A stretch of 64,000 nucleotides of DNA from Plasmodium coatneyi (GCF_001680005.1 NC_033562.1:1178001-1242000), one strand, 5' to 3'. Numbered from the stretch's first letter, positions 1 through 11,567 are shown. The notes: generated by a model from the letters alone, not told the origin. A program made the numbers and translations.

Positions 1-3000
1 TTTCCATCAATTTAACGTCGGAGTAGGACTTGTCCTCGTTAGGTTCCTTTTCAATTATTCCAATCCTTTCTTCTTTAATATTTTCATTCGATTCGTTCCT
101 CACCCTGACTGCTTTCGTGTCATTACCATCATCTGAGCAATGGGGAGTCGTCGTTTCGCCATTCTGCAAATTTAATACTTCCTTCTTTTGGGAGGTAGTT
201 TCTTCTTCTTCCTTCTCTCCGTTGCATTCATTCATAACCTTTACTTCACCTCCCTCGCAGGGGGGTTTTCCCGCATGGGCAGCATCAGCTTCGCTTATCT
301 CTGTTTCCTCCGCACTTGGGGCTTCTTGCTTCACCGGTTCGACTTTGTCCCCCTCGGGGGTGTTCTCATCCTTCACGTCATTCATGTCATTCACGTCATT
401 CACGTCATTCACGTTATTGACTTCATTTGCCTCGTTATTCTCCTCCTTATCGGTGCCGTTTTCGCTCACTGCGGTGTCCCCTATCGTTTCTTCCTCTTCC
501 TCCTCCACATCCGCCTCATCTTCCGACTCTTCTTCTTCCTCTTCGTCCTCCTCATCACTGTCATCGTCATCATACTCGTCCAAATCTTCCTCGTCGTCGT
601 CCCCCATGATGATCTGCGCTTCGCTCATTTTCATTGCACTAAACAACTGTTGCTGCAACGGGAAGTTTTCAAATTTGCTTTCCTCATTTTCAACCATTTC
701 TTCATTTATTACGCTGTCGAAGCTATTTTCGGTCTCCCTTTTTTTTTCTTCCTCCTCTTCATCTCTGTCGTGTTTGCTAATTCCTATCATTTGGTCGATT
801 AGGTTGTCTCCTTCCTCGAAGTCATCCTCCGTTTCGTCTTCGTTGGGGTGTGTATTTTTTGGGACTTGTGCTCTAGAAATGGGGTGTATTTCTTCCGCGG
901 AGGGTTCTTCGCTTCCTGTATGGAAGATGTGTTGCTGAAGTTTCCCATGTAGGGATTCTTGGCGTGCCCCTTCTTTGGCCACCACGTTGGCTTCCTTCTC
1001 CTCCGATTCGATTTTATCTGCCTCAGTTTGTTCATTCCTGCCGACGAATTTACCCATCGAAAACTCGAAACTCTCATCGGCCATTTCCATCTTTTCGTTT
1101 TCGCGACTTTCCATGGGGGGGTGAGCTGGCATTGGGGTTAGCAATTCAGCTTGTTCTTCCAGTTGTTGTTGCGCGTCCTCCTTTTTGCTCTCTTCCTTAT
1201 CAGCCCCGTAAAACTTCCACTTGATGAAACTCAGCTGGTAGTTAAAGTAATTCATCTTGCGTTCACTTTTCGGGGGGTCTCTTACTCCTCCATTCTCTTC
1301 TCCCGGTTCGGCCAAGTCCGTGGTTTGGGCAGACGCTTCGCCAGGGACTTCCCCATCGGTTCCGCCAAGCTTGTCAACCTGTGCCAGCTTTCCCTCTGTG
1401 TCCTCCTCCACGTATTTTTTCTCGTTTGCCGCCGCGGACTCCTCACCTACTGCAACAGTATAAGGTGTCAAGAGCTGTACAGGGGGAACAATACTACTGG
1501 ACGCCTCTTCCGCCATGCTTCCGGCATTTCCAACTTGTTCGCCCAATTCACCAGTCTTCTCCTCCCCTGGGCAGTTCTTCCCCACGGGGACCCCTTCCTT
1601 TTTCCTTTTCTTCTTCTTAAACACCTGCACGAAGTACACATTCTTCGTGGATTTTTCGACGAAGAAATTTTTTATAAATTCTTTATTCTCTGGGGAGTGC
1701 ATTTTTTCCTCAAGGAAATAGTTCACGCACATTTTAGTGTTGTAAATGTTATAGGTGGTTTTGTCCGAGTATAGGTCATACACGTTAGAATTAATCCTGC
1801 GTTTAAAATCCCTGTCCATGTCAGGTATATAATTGTACTCATTCTCCCTCTTCCTCAGTTTATCCATAATACAATTAATGGTGTATTTTCTTCTCTCCAA
1901 TTCAAGTATATTATTTATAATATTTTCATCCTTATTGTCTAGCTTAATCGTTCCGTCGAGAATATTCTCTATTTTTATCCGGTCGAAATCAATGTTACTG
2001 TACAGGTCACTATCTTCATCCTCTTCGTCGGGGTTGGCCAGGTTATTGTTTCCTGCTTCTCTTTTTATTTTGCTTAACTTCATTTTTCTGGAAATGATAC
2101 TTTCAATTTGCGTTATTTTTTGCAACTCGTTTTCGTTGCAGAGTGTGTCTTCATTGAGCGTGCTGCGGTGGTGACTGTAATAATCTCGGCCTCGTCTTCG
2201 ACCATGCAGGTGGTGTTTTTTTTTTTTTTTTTTTTTCTTCTTAAACCCGTATTTTTTGTACATGTAATAATCGCTTTCTTCATCCTCTCCCAATTGGTAT
2301 GATTTTTTTCCCCCTCTGTGGAACATCCCTGCGTGTGGAATCTTTCTCGACATAGCTGCACTGTTGTGTCTACTGAAGAGGAGACGTTGGTCTCGGCAAA
2401 GCTTACTCAACTTTGTCTTCCTGCTGTTATCGTTGTAATATGAGCGATACTGATTTCGCCCATGATGATCATCCAGGTAATATTCGTGAGTCTCGTTGTC
2501 GTATCTGTGGTCACCACCTCTTCGACTTACTACACCCCCTCCAGATGTACCCACCACTTCGTTCTCATACTCGTCACCGTGTGAGCCTCTACCGAATGGA
2601 TACTTGTTATAAAAAAGGCTTCTCCTTCCACCGTCTCTTCCCATTTTGCTTGTTCCACTGCCATTTAGCATTTGTCCGTTCGGGGGATAATTCCCGACAG
2701 GATATCCTCCTCCCCCCTTGGCATTCATGATGTATTCCCTGGAACTTGGGTAATTGTTAACAGATGACATGTCCATGGGAGAATTCAGTAAAAGGTTCTT
2801 ATTATATTTCCCCATCGTCAATTTGTAGTTGCCGCTGTGAAGCAGTTTTTCCTCCTGATGTTGATGACGTTGTTGGAGGAGTTCTCTTTTGCATTCCCGC
2901 ATGGGAATTAGCTTTCTCTCGTCCCTCCTCCTTTCCATTTGGGCCACATTCATGGAACCACTCCTAAATGCGTTCGCCCCCTCCATCGTCGTACCCATAT

Positions 3001-6000
3001 GCCTCCTCTTCGCACTTTCGTAAGGCAACGTCATGTACTTATCATCTTCGTATACCTTATCCACGTCAATGATGTGGTCGACCATTTGATCCCGTTTTTT
3101 CTCACAGGGGAAGAACGGATTCACTGTTGTGTCCTCCTCCATGTCATTGTACAAATTCAGCAGTGCACTTTTTTTTTTTAAAAAATTTTCCTTCTTCCAA
3201 TCGTAATCAACAACGTTGGCGCCACTGGCATCACTTTGTCTGTACACATCGTAGTTGTTCCTCTGCACGTTGTCCAGGTCGACAAAATTATTCACATTTG
3301 TTCTGTCTTCATTGCTCATATTTAATTGCTCATACATTCGATATTTATTTTCTTGCAATTCTTCTACATCTATAACGTAACTGGACACATTTGCGTGTGT
3401 TTTTTCTGCGGGTATTTTTGTGCGTATATTTGAAAAATCATTCTGATCAACTGGCATTAGGTTATTCGTTTGGGAAGGCATTTTCAAACTTCTCCCATCA
3501 GCGGAATGATCATACAAGCCATTACACTTGGCAAATGAATCGTGGTAATAACTGCTACTGGGCAGCCCTAAACCGTTGCTGTCATGATACTGTGTATATT
3601 TATTTGATTCATTAGTTGGTGGGGTGTCGATAAATTTTCTTTTATAATTCATATCGACCTTCCTAACAAATTCAATTTTGCTACTACTTACACTCATTTT
3701 TTGCCCCTTCATCCAACAATCTTCTACATTCACGGGGGACGAATAGAACGTCATGGCGGCACCTGGTGTTACACCCGTCGTTCCATTTCCTGCGGAAGAT
3801 GAGGCTGCTCTCATAATTGTTGACGTTATTCCTCCTGCAGGCCCAGAATCTATGGCTAAGCGGCCAACCATCCCACCCCCGACGTGATTAACTGCTCCAC
3901 CATCTCCCATTCCCCTGCTGCAATAATCAACCTCTTCGTACATATCTGTAATAAACAAATTTCCTTCCGGTTTTTTTTTATTGCTATAATAATATACGTC
4001 ATTTGGGGAGGAGCATTTTTGTCCATTCATAAGATTACTGTTGGGCAGGGAAACATACGTTCCCCTAGAATGACTTTTTTTCTGTTCGGCTAACATTGCT
4101 GGTTTGTTCTCATCACTCCTGCCTTCCTTAATTCTTATGTCGAAATAATTTTTCACCACATGCTTTGCACAGTTCTCCTTTCCAATAACATCATAGTGAT
4201 TTTTTGGGAAGTAATTTTTACTGCCCCTGTGGTACAGGTTGTAAGCAATGGTGTTATTCAAGTTGAATGGATTACTGTAGGTAGCTCTTTTATCGCTGCG
4301 TACATTTGTCACATACCTTTCGACGTTTTTCTTCCCTCCGTCAGAGAAGTTACGTGTCACCGCATGCTCGTTGTACCACATGTGGTATTTATCCGGGGCA
4401 CAATTGCCTCTGCAGCAGTCGTCCCGACAGCCGTCATTCTGGCAGTTACCCCTCTGACAGGTATCACCAAGGCAGCAATTTTCCTGGAAGCAACTCTCCT
4501 CACAAATCCCCTGGTTGCACTCAAACGCGTTCGAGTTGTTGAAAAGGTTATATTTATTCCCGGGGGGCGCTTCGTTATTTCCACCCCTGGTCCAGCCGTA
4601 CGGGTCCGCGGTGAACAGCATGTCATCATGCCTGTCATCACGACTGTCTTCCTGGTCGTGATCGTGGTGTCTGTCCTCGTCGTACCCTTCATGCATATGC
4701 TCCTCCACTTGCCCACCATCCACGTCACTCCCGCTCTCACGCTTCGTCCACGAGCTCTGTGCACTTTTGTCCTTCCCCCCCTTGTGTGCATCAGAAGCAC
4801 AGAACGCACATTCCTCATCGGGCATATTGTCCTGTATTACTTTATCCTTGCTGTAAATAAGCATTTTTTTGTCTCCATCGAAAATGCCAATGTCAAAAGT
4901 TTCATAGTTGCTATTAACATTGCACACACCGCTACACTGCTTTTTGTACACTTCTTTTTTAAAGGAATGTTCCAAAACGTAGGGATTGAATGTCGTTCTC
5001 ATGTCTTCAGTGGGGCTGGAGCTAACATTGTTGTGGTCGGAGTCGCTGTCCTGCACACGCCCGAACGGTTTAATGCACGTGGTTACGTCCCCACCTCGGG
5101 CATCTTCCCCACCACATTCCTCGCTACAGTCCGCATAGGAGTCAACATTGGCATCCACATCAGCGTCCGCTTCGACGTTTGCGTCAACATTCGCACCATT
5201 ACCCTCGTCTTCTTGATCGCTCCTCTGAACGTTGGTAGAATCCTTGTTGAAAATACTGCTATTCGTAAAGGAATAGTTGAAGAGATTCCTCTTCTGGCTT
5301 CGCACTCTACTGTAGGCACTACTTTTGTGTTTCGATTTACTGTATGCGTACTTACTATTTGAGTATTGTGGATAGCAATTGTTGTTCAACCAGGTGTCAT
5401 CCTTCACCCCGTCAGGATTATGAGCGAAATAGCTTTCCACGTCGGAGTTGCTTTTAGTTCGTTCCGCACTGTTCTGGGCTCTCTTGCTAGTTCTACAGCG
5501 GCCACCCCGATCAGCATCGCCCTCTCCATTTTCGTCCTTCTCATGGGCATCGTTTGCACTACCATCGTCAGAATTAATTGCATCAATACTGCCCTGGTCG
5601 TTCCCCTGACTGTTTACACCGTCGTTGTTTTCATCACTCAGACGGGCACTGCTCAGCGCGGCAGACTTTTTGGTCTCCCTCTTTGGAAGTTTCTGAAGAA
5701 TGGAGTAGTATTCATGCAAATTATCTTTGTTGCGAAAAAACTCAAATCCATCCTGTTCACCTGAACAACTCATACTTCGGAAGTGTTTCAAATCGCTAAG
5801 CGACATGTGCCCAATATTTTGATATTCACTCCTGTGGTATCCCATTCTGCTTGCGGCATTGTTCACTCCTTCCTTGACCTCACCCCTGCCCATTTGTTGA
5901 TTATCCACGTGCATGACGTAGGATTGTTCCTCCCCGTTTGCGCAAGCTTGGCATTTCCCCTCCGTTATTTCCCTTCCGCCTAAATCACTAAGCGAATCGT

Positions 6001-7612
6001 CGTTCTGTTGGTCGGTGTTCCTCACATGGTGATAACATTTGACCGGATTATAATCGCTTTTGTTCTCTTCCGCGCGATTTTCACTATTTTCCGTCTGTAC
6101 ATTTGCGTGTTCGTTTGTCTCTGATCTGTCTGCCAGTTCGGACGTTCCCACGTCATCATTCTTGTGTGACTCCCCTCGGTTGCACCTGTTACTAATCTCG
6201 TTGTTCATTTCATACTTGTTTTTTTCCTCACTGGGTGGGATAGGTCCCCACGTGTCAAATCTTTCCAGAGAATTCCTCAGATTCTCTGTTTCGCTTTTCC
6301 TTTCTTTATTTTCGAAATATTCATTCAATTCGTATGAAGAACTGTACGAATGGAGACCTCCACATCTTCTGCTAAAGGGTACACTGAGGTGATCATCTTC
6401 CTTTCCCATTTCTTTTGATTCATACTTTTCTCCTTCCCCTCCTTCTTCGTTGCTATTTGTTATGAACTTTGATATTTTGGAGAAAAAATTCTTCAGCCGA
6501 AATTTATCGTAACTAAATTTTTTCTCGTCATATGGGTCTTTCTCCCCGGTGTGTGTTTCTGTGGGGTTCTTTTGGTTTACCTCGTCTAACTGGCCACTGT
6601 GATCCCCCGTTTCATCTGCTACGGAGTCACCAACGTGATTACTAGCGTGATTGCTAGCGTGATCAACCATGTGCTCACCTCTACTGCCTGCACAGGGGTC
6701 GGATACCGGATCACACTCAACCTTACGATGTCCACTACCCGCTTTACTTTCGTGTTGAACTTCCCCCTCCCCTTTTAAACCATTAGACAGTGAATCATCT
6801 TCCTTTTCCTGATGGTGCTGTGCATCTTCCGTGGTTGCTGGTGCCACTCCTGATGTTTTCTTATCCTTCTCCTTGGTGGGGGTACCTTTCTCCGTTTTCC
6901 GAGCGGCGCCAACAGAAGTGTGACGCTGACTGGACCTGGGTTTGTTAATGCCAAATATGTCAAAGGTGTCATAATCATTACTACCATCCACGCTTCGAAA
7001 AGGTTCCAGGAATTTCGAAATTTTACCCTGGCAATTCATGTAACTGTTATTCTCGGAGCAGTAATTCTTGTCATACGAGTTATGTTTATTTTTACTGCTC
7101 TTCCGACTTTTGGCACTCCTGGCATTCATGGAGCTATTTTTTCGGGAGGCGCCTAGAAAACCTTCCTTGGGGAAGATGGACGCTTGTGCGATAGAGAAAT
7201 AATTTTTGTCCAATAAACTTTTGTTGCTTATTGTACCCGTTTCAAACGGAATACTATTGTCGTAAAACAATTTGGCCGATTTGTATGGACTCTTATTTGA
7301 GTCGTAGTTTTGTTCACTCTCCATCAACGGATCATGTTCTCCTTCGATTTTATTGCTGTTGCTACTAAGGATGCTGCTATTAAGGACGTTGGTGCTCAGA
7401 ATGTTGCTGCTAGGGATGTTAGTGCTGGCGCTCATACTATTACTGGCATTATGGTTCGAGTTATTTTTCTCGTTGGTGAAATTTTCCTCTTTCACCGGTT
7501 GCTCACTTGTAGTTACCTCATCGTTGCTGTTTTCTTTTTCATATTTGGGGTAACATGATCCGAAAATGTTCAAATTGCTTTTGGGTATTTCCGTTTCGGA
7601 TGCGTTATGCAT
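1..7612 (-). CDS. Giant low-complexity Plasmodium protein (5' part, runs off left edge)
   Basis: One reading frame stays open from an ATG at 7612 to the left edge, giving at least 2537 codons with no stop, so the C-terminus is missing. An in-frame TAA at 7661-7663 supports this start. The protein is mostly disordered: runs of Asn, Ser, Asp/Glu and Lys, short tandem repeats, and a very acidic stretch (about 480-607). Two parts stand out. Around residues 1032-1071 there is a module of 11 cysteines. A less degenerate segment at about 1640-2110, with long charged helices, may be folded. I recognise no catalytic domain, signal peptide or membrane segment. A 21-nt poly(A) coding tract gives consecutive Lys codons. 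It is divergent from exportin-7 across 4 kb. By position it should be the orthologue of a conserved Plasmodium protein of unknown function. The existence of the gene is certain; its function is unknown. Confidence 0.9.
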   Translation of the reverse strand, partial: MHNASETEIPKSNLNIFGSCYPKYEKENSNDEVTTSEQPVKEENFTNEKNNSNHNASNSMSASTNIPSSNILSTNVLNSSILSSNSNKIEGEHDPLMESEQNYDSNKSPYKSAKLFYDNSIPFETGTISNKSLLDKNYFSIAQASIFPKEGFLGASRKNSSMNARSAKSRKSSKNKHNSYDKNYCSENNSYMNCQGKISKFLEPFRSVDGSNDYDTFDIFGINKPRSSQRHTSVGAARKTEKGTPTKEKDKKTSGVAPATTEDAQHHQEKEDDSLSNGLKGEGEVQHESKAGSGHRKVECDPVSDPCAGSRGEHMVDHASNHASNHVGDSVADETGDHSGQLDEVNQKNPTETHTGEKDPYDEKKFSYDKFRLKNFFSKISKFITNSNEEGGEGEKYESKEMGKEDDHLSVPFSRRCGGLHSYSSSYELNEYFENKERKSETENLRNSLERFDTWGPIPPSEEKNKYEMNNEISNRCNRGESHKNDDVGTSELADRSETNEHANVQTENSENRAEENKSDYNPVKCYHHVRNTDQQNDDSLSDLGGREITEGKCQACANGEEQSYVMHVDNQQMGRGEVKEGVNNAASRMGYHRSEYQNIGHMSLSDLKHFRSMSCSGEQDGFEFFRNKDNLHEYYSILQKLPKRETKKSAALSSARLSDENNDGVNSQGNDQGSIDAINSDDGSANDAHEKDENGEGDADRGGRCRTSKRAQNSAERTKSNSDVESYFAHNPDGVKDDTWLNNNCYPQYSNSKYAYSKSKHKSSAYSRVRSQKRNLFNYSFTNSSIFNKDSTNVQRSDQEDEGNGANVDANVEADADVDANVDSYADCSEECGGEDARGGDVTTCIKPFGRVQDSDSDHNNVSSSPTEDMRTTFNPYVLEHSFKKEVYKKQCSGVCNVNSNYETFDIGIFDGDKKMLIYSKDKVIQDNMPDEECAFCASDAHKGGKDKSAQSSWTKRESGSDVDGGQVEEHMHEGYDEDRHHDHDQEDSRDDRHDDMLFTADPYGWTRGGNNEAPPGNKYNLFNNSNAFECNQGICEESCFQENCCLGDTCQRGNCQNDGCRDDCCRGNCAPDKYHMWYNEHAVTRNFSDGGKKNVERYVTNVRSDKRATYSNPFNLNNTIAYNLYHRGSKNYFPKNHYDVIGKENCAKHVVKNYFDIRIKEGRSDENKPAMLAEQKKSHSRGTYVSLPNSNLMNGQKCSSPNDVYYYSNKKKPEGNLFITDMYEEVDYCSRGMGDGGAVNHVGGGMVGRLAIDSGPAGGITSTIMRAASSSAGNGTTGVTPGAAMTFYSSPVNVEDCWMKGQKMSVSSSKIEFVRKVDMNYKRKFIDTPPTNESNKYTQYHDSNGLGLPSSSYYHDSFAKCNGLYDHSADGRSLKMPSQTNNLMPVDQNDFSNIRTKIPAEKTHANVSSYVIDVEELQENKYRMYEQLNMSNEDRTNVNNFVDLDNVQRNNYDVYRQSDASGANVVDYDWKKENFLKKKSALLNLYNDMEEDTTVNPFFPCEKKRDQMVDHIIDVDKVYEDDKYMTLPYESAKRRHMGTTMEGANAFRSGSMNVAQMERRRDERKLIPMRECKRELLQQRHQHQEEKLLHSGNYKLTMGKYNKNLLLNSPMDMSSVNNYPSSREYIMNAKGGGGYPVGNYPPNGQMLNGSGTSKMGRDGGRRSLFYNKYPFGRGSHGDEYENEVVGTSGGGVVSRRGGDHRYDNETHEYYLDDHHGRNQYRSYYNDNSRKTKLSKLCRDQRLLFSRHNSAAMSRKIPHAGMFHRGGKKSYQLGEDEESDYYMYKKYGFKKKKKKKKKHHLHGRRRGRDYYSHHRSTLNEDTLCNENELQKITQIESIISRKMKLSKIKREAGNNNLANPDEEDEDSDLYSNIDFDRIKIENILDGTIKLDNKDENIINNILELERRKYTINCIMDKLRKRENEYNYIPDMDRDFKRRINSNVYDLYSDKTTYNIYNTKMCVNYFLEEKMHSPENKEFIKNFFVEKSTKNVYFVQVFKKKKRKKEGVPVGKNCPGEEKTGELGEQVGNAGSMAEEASSSIVPPVQLLTPYTVAVGEESAAANEKKYVEEDTEGKLAQVDKLGGTDGEVPGEASAQTTDLAEPGEENGGVRDPPKSERKMNYFNYQLSFIKWKFYGADKEESKKEDAQQQLEEQAELLTPMPAHPPMESRENEKMEMADESFEFSMGKFVGRNEQTEADKIESEEKEANVVAKEGARQESLHGKLQQHIFHTGSEEPSAEEIHPISRAQVPKNTHPNEDETEDDFEEGDNLIDQMIGISKHDRDEEEEEKKRETENSFDSVINEEMVENEESKFENFPLQQQLFSAMKMSEAQIIMGDDDEEDLDEYDDDDSDEEDEEEEEESEDEADVEEEEEETIGDTAVSENGTDKEENNEANEVNNVNDVNDVNDMNDVKDENTPEGDKVEPVKQEAPSAEETEISEADAAHAGKPPCEGGEVKVMNECNGEKEEEETTSQKKEVLNLQNGETTTPHCSDDGNDTKAVRVRNESNENIKEERIGIIEKEPNEDKSYSDVKLME
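374..418. repeat. 9-bp tandem repeat (x5) in giant gene
   Basis: Five consecutive copies of a 9-bp unit (cacgtcatt with single changes) encode Asn-Asp-Val triplets on the minus strand. The unit is a multiple of three, so length changes would keep the frame. It lies beside the acidic Glu/Asp tract. Confidence 0.85.
2216..2236 (-). repeat. 21-nt poly(A) tract inside coding sequence
   Basis: Twenty-one T on the plus strand are read as 21 A in the mRNA of the giant gene and give about seven consecutive AAA Lys codons. The frame is open on both sides in the same phase, so the tract itself is not a frameshift. It is the longest A run seen inside an exon of this window; the other long runs are intergenic or intronic. 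Confidence 0.85.
4400..4519 (-). other. Cys-rich module encoded within the giant gene
   Basis: Forty residues hold 11 cysteines spaced C-x4-C-x3-C-x4-CC-x4-C-x4-C-x4-C-x3-CC-x3-C. The rest of the visible protein is poor in Cys. The near five-residue period suggests expansion of a 15-bp unit. It could bind metal or form disulfides; no known domain was recognised. Confidence 0.7.
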
Positions 7613-7823
7613 GCTTCTGAAAGGTTGTTTACTTAACTTTGGTGTGCTCGCTTGCGATGGTTATTGTGGTTAGGATCGTCGATAACCTGATTTATCGTTC
7701 CGGCTTCTTCCCGCTTTCTTCTTCCTCGTTAAAACAAAGGAGCGGGCGGTTCACAAATTAGAAACTATACTCATATGCCTTCGTGTATTTCTGTCACATG
7801 CACCCGGTTATTCCTACACGATT

Positions 7824-7831
7824 TGCATGCA
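7824..7831. promoter_or_regulatory. TGCATGCA octamer, candidate ApiAP2 site
   Basis: A perfect palindrome 212 bp upstream of the giant gene's ATG. TGCATGCA is the published core bound by a Plasmodium AP2 factor (AP2-Sp/AP2-EXP class). Use of the site here is inference. Confidence 0.35.
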
Positions 7832-10800
7832 ACACGTGTGGACGGCGCAGGAAATACAGACACATATAATGTATATATGTGTGGGCATACAGGCACTTTT
7901 ATTTTAATCTTTTTTACAAAAAAAAAAAAAAAAAAAATTATAAAAAAAATTCACTTTGCTACTACCCTTAAATTTGCCGACGTGGACCGCTCATCATGTG
8001 CAAATAGACAAGGGTTCAAAAAAAAATAGAATAAAACAAGCAGAATAAACAAAGTGAACAAAATGTTGCTGGATATATGTCATGGGTTGTGTGTTAGGAG
8101 ATCAAGCTTCTCTAAAAAAAAATTTACAAAAACTGTTTGTAACTGTCTGCTTCTGCGCATAAATACGTGCACCATATGTTGTTATCCGCATAAGGGGAGG
8201 AGAGAAAATTTGCGAGCACTGCTCACATTCCTGAAGCTCCGGCGTTTTTCCTCTTATGTTGCATCCTTCGGTTTTGATGAGGGATACATTATAAAAATAT
8301 GCATGGCAAAGGTGCAAAAAGGCAAATTCACATACGTTCGTTCGCACAAAGGTGTACAGAAGAGCTATTACGCAGATGCTTTCACGTAAACAAATGTATA
8401 AGACTTAAATGGGTTTGCGAATCTCACATTCTTCCTCCACTATTTTGGCTTACGTTCAAGGTTAACGCGAAATGCACACGTTCATTTTTGGCTTTTGAAG
8501 GTAACCAAAAATGAAGCAAAAAAATGCAAAGAACGCAAAAAACACAAAAAAAGCTAAAAACGCAAAAAATTGTCCAAAATAAGAACAAAGCTTAGTGGAA
8601 ATGTGTTCCACCTGGGTGTTCGGTTACTTCTGAAGATCGCATGCGTAATACGTACACTCTAATAAAATTGTAATGGTTATGTTTACACGTACATAATATT
8701 TTCACGCACAAGCATAAACACCGTAAAAACATGCACTCAGAAAATTTTCCCAAGGGGTGGCAAATGCGTATGTACATATATGGCATATGTTACCAAACTG
8801 AAAGTGCGAACGTGCGGGATATTCGTCCAGGAGTTGCGTACACGAGCTTCACATATCCATGCGTTGTAAATACATACGAATTTTTCCTTATGGCAGGCAT
8901 ACATAAGAGCAAATTAGCATATGCAAAGCCACATATATAGGGTTATAAACATGTACATGTGAAATTACATGGAATGAATGTAATAAAAGGAAAGTGATAA
9001 CGAAACATAATAAAAATAATCTAAAAAAAATGGAATAAATCCTCTATAAGTTCATCATCTTTCTTAACATAAAAAACAGAGATGGACCTTTGCCTTAAAA
9101 AAAAAATATAATGAATAATTACTAACCAGGAGTAAGTAATATTTTAAGGAAAAAAAATTACTTTTTAAATTGACCAAAAAATGTACAGAAAAAAGTTTTT
9201 TTTTTTTTTTTGGTAAGAAAATACAACGTATTGTATATATCAAAAAAAAAAGAAAAGAAAAGAATAGGTTCACGTGAACGCTATAAAGTGTGGCACTATA
9301 CCCGTGACACGTGGTACGCCATGCGTATATGTAAGAAGGGCAAAAATACATATATGTACGTAAATATATTATATATATATAAAATAAGTATATATGTATT
9401 ATTGTACAATTTGTGCCTACTTTTGCGCGAGTTCACATATTATGCGCTTTGAGCATCGCCATATTTACGTATGCTCGTTGGGCGCGCACTTCGCGAGGCT
9501 TTGCCTTAGCTACGGCGATTAGGACTGCGTATTGCACAAGTCTGGTTTTCATCCTTACTGCAGAGCATTTTTATTTTTGCAAATTTTTCTTCCAATAGGT
9601 TCTTTATTTTTTTTCTTTTTTTACAGTACCGACCAAGTGTTACCCTTAAACCGGTTAAATGTAACCGACTTCTTATGTCATTTTGATGCGGCGCGTTTTT
9701 TTGGGGGGAGGAAGAGTATAGCGTATTCTGGTGAGGCGTATCTTTTTTATGCTGGAAAGTATGCAATATATTATTGGGGGAGTGGAGGTGCCCGCCGCCC
9801 CGATCGGCGTGAAATAGGCTATTTATACACGTGTATACAAAATACGCATATAAAAATATTCTTATGGGCTTCTTTTGCCGTCCACTACCCGTTTGGGGCG
9901 AAAAATTAATTATTACCAATTTGAAAGGTTCCTAATGATTAAAAAAAAATGTTCCTTTTTGCTTTTCCCCAAAATGTGAAAAGGAAAAAAAAAAAAAAAA
10001 AAAACGCACACGAAGGAGATATCATTTTGTTCCTCGTTTAATCACCTTTTCTTTCGCAAACCTTCCTTACAGAAGTACCTTTTTATGTATTAGTGTTTTT
10101 TTTCCTTTTTTTTTTTTTTGCCTTTCTTCTATGCGTCCTTTTATAATATACATTTGTTTGCGACATTCCCCCACTCCAGGCATACATATGTATGTACGTA
10201 CATATTACATATGTATATATGTAATTACATATTGCGTATGTTTTCACAATTCCCAGTATTCCACGCATGACGAAGCAAATGTGCCGAGCACCCCCACGAG
10301 TATCATCGTAAATGTTACCCCCCTTTGCTATTTCCTGTTTTATTTTATTTTCTGCCCTGCATTAATTCGCCTTCACCCATCACCCTTTATTCTTCTTTTT
10401 TTTTTTTTTTTTTTTCCCCTCCCCTACTGGGTCCACTTGTACATATGCGTTCCTCGCGCGTTATCCCACTTTTGGCCTCATACATCGACATTCGCCCTTG
10501 TTAATTCCTTTCCTTATTCACGATTATGTGATTTGTTTTTCTCCTTTTTTTTTTTTTTTTAATGACTTAATTCGCTCGTAGCTTCATCGAATTAACGGAA
10601 ACTGAATTGTGTTCCCCTTGGCACGCAACTGTGTATCATACGCATATCCGTGTATTATACGAGTTGTGCGTGTTATATGCAGAAATTTGTATGAGCATGA
10701 GCCAACATGTGCCAGTATATTCATACATACACACACATATACCCCTGTTACATTGCTAAGATGTAAAGCAGAGGGACGTGCTTTCTTTTTTTTTTTTTTA

Positions 10801-10970
10801 AATTAGAATAATCACCAAGTTTTACTTTTTTTTTTTTTAAATGGTTTTTAATTAAAAACTTTTTAATTGGAAATAGGCATTCGTTCGAATATGCATATGG
10901 AGCTGAAATGAAAAGCAGGGGGGCACGAAACACAGAGGGACTGACACTCGTGCAGCTACACGAGCAGCAA

Positions 10971-10978
10971 TGCATGCA
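10971..10978. promoter_or_regulatory. TGCATGCA octamer, candidate ApiAP2 site
   Basis: A perfect palindrome about 590 bp upstream of the exportin-7 ATG, matching the same known AP2 core. Function is inferred only from the motif and its intergenic position. Confidence 0.3.
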
Positions 10979-11567
10979 CACGTTTATGTAGTAATGTTTG
11001 AATGAGTGAACAGAAAGAAGAGAGAAGCACCCTCGTTTGCCTCCTGACCCAAGGTGTTTAGCATTACGCGCACGTATTGCATATGCACCTGTAGGAGCAA
11101 GTCCGAACGGGTTGTATCAACGGGAAAAATATCCCCAAAAAAAAATAAATAAATAAAAGAGAAGAAACGCACCTCTACACTCACCCTTACACCGTTCTCC
11201 TTGTGCATATCAAGGACCACATTGCTATCTCAAAATGTGTACGAGTCGAAAAGAATTCGCATATTTTGAAATTCATGCACACAGATGAACAAGTGATGCC
11301 TTTTTCATGTCACCTTTAAAAGTTTATCGGCCGCCACGTTATTTTATTTTCCTGTCCAATATCAACTGGGTGTGACCTTGTTTGGTTTGTCGTACACTTT
11401 TTTTTTTCGACTACATTTGTGTGTTTCTTCCGAACGTTGTGTCTAGGCTGATTAGACACAAAGGTGACGTCCAGTTAGTGTACCGCGACGTGGGTCAGCT
11501 GCACATTTGTACATTTTTCCTCCATCCCGTCAAAGTCACAACCGTGCGTTTATTAGTCCTTCCCAAA

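Larger units (their letters stand above)
7613..11567. other. Divergent intergenic region, about 4 kb
   Basis: This lies between the starts of the giant gene (-) and exportin-7 (+) and must hold both promoters. It contains A/T homopolymers (for example near 7920, 9190, 9980 and 10395), AT-rich stretches with many tac/cat steps, and two TGCATGCA octamers. Only short composition-driven ORFs occur. No RNA gene was recognised. Confidence 0.8.

Noticed and set aside
4160..5362. 400-codon open frame on the plus strand opposite the giant gene
   Set aside because: It is a shadow of the minus-strand coding sequence: its frame follows the codon periodicity of that gene, it has Ile/Val-rich composition typical of antisense frames, and no domain.
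9413..9919. Overlapping frames on both strands near 9.4-9.9 kb
   Set aside because: Both have random composition, and neither has recognisable family sequence or a convincing splice partner.
10131..10562. 143-codon frame in the divergent region
   Set aside because: Composed largely of T-run and pyrimidine-rich translations (Phe/Leu runs) with no conserved pattern or splice context.
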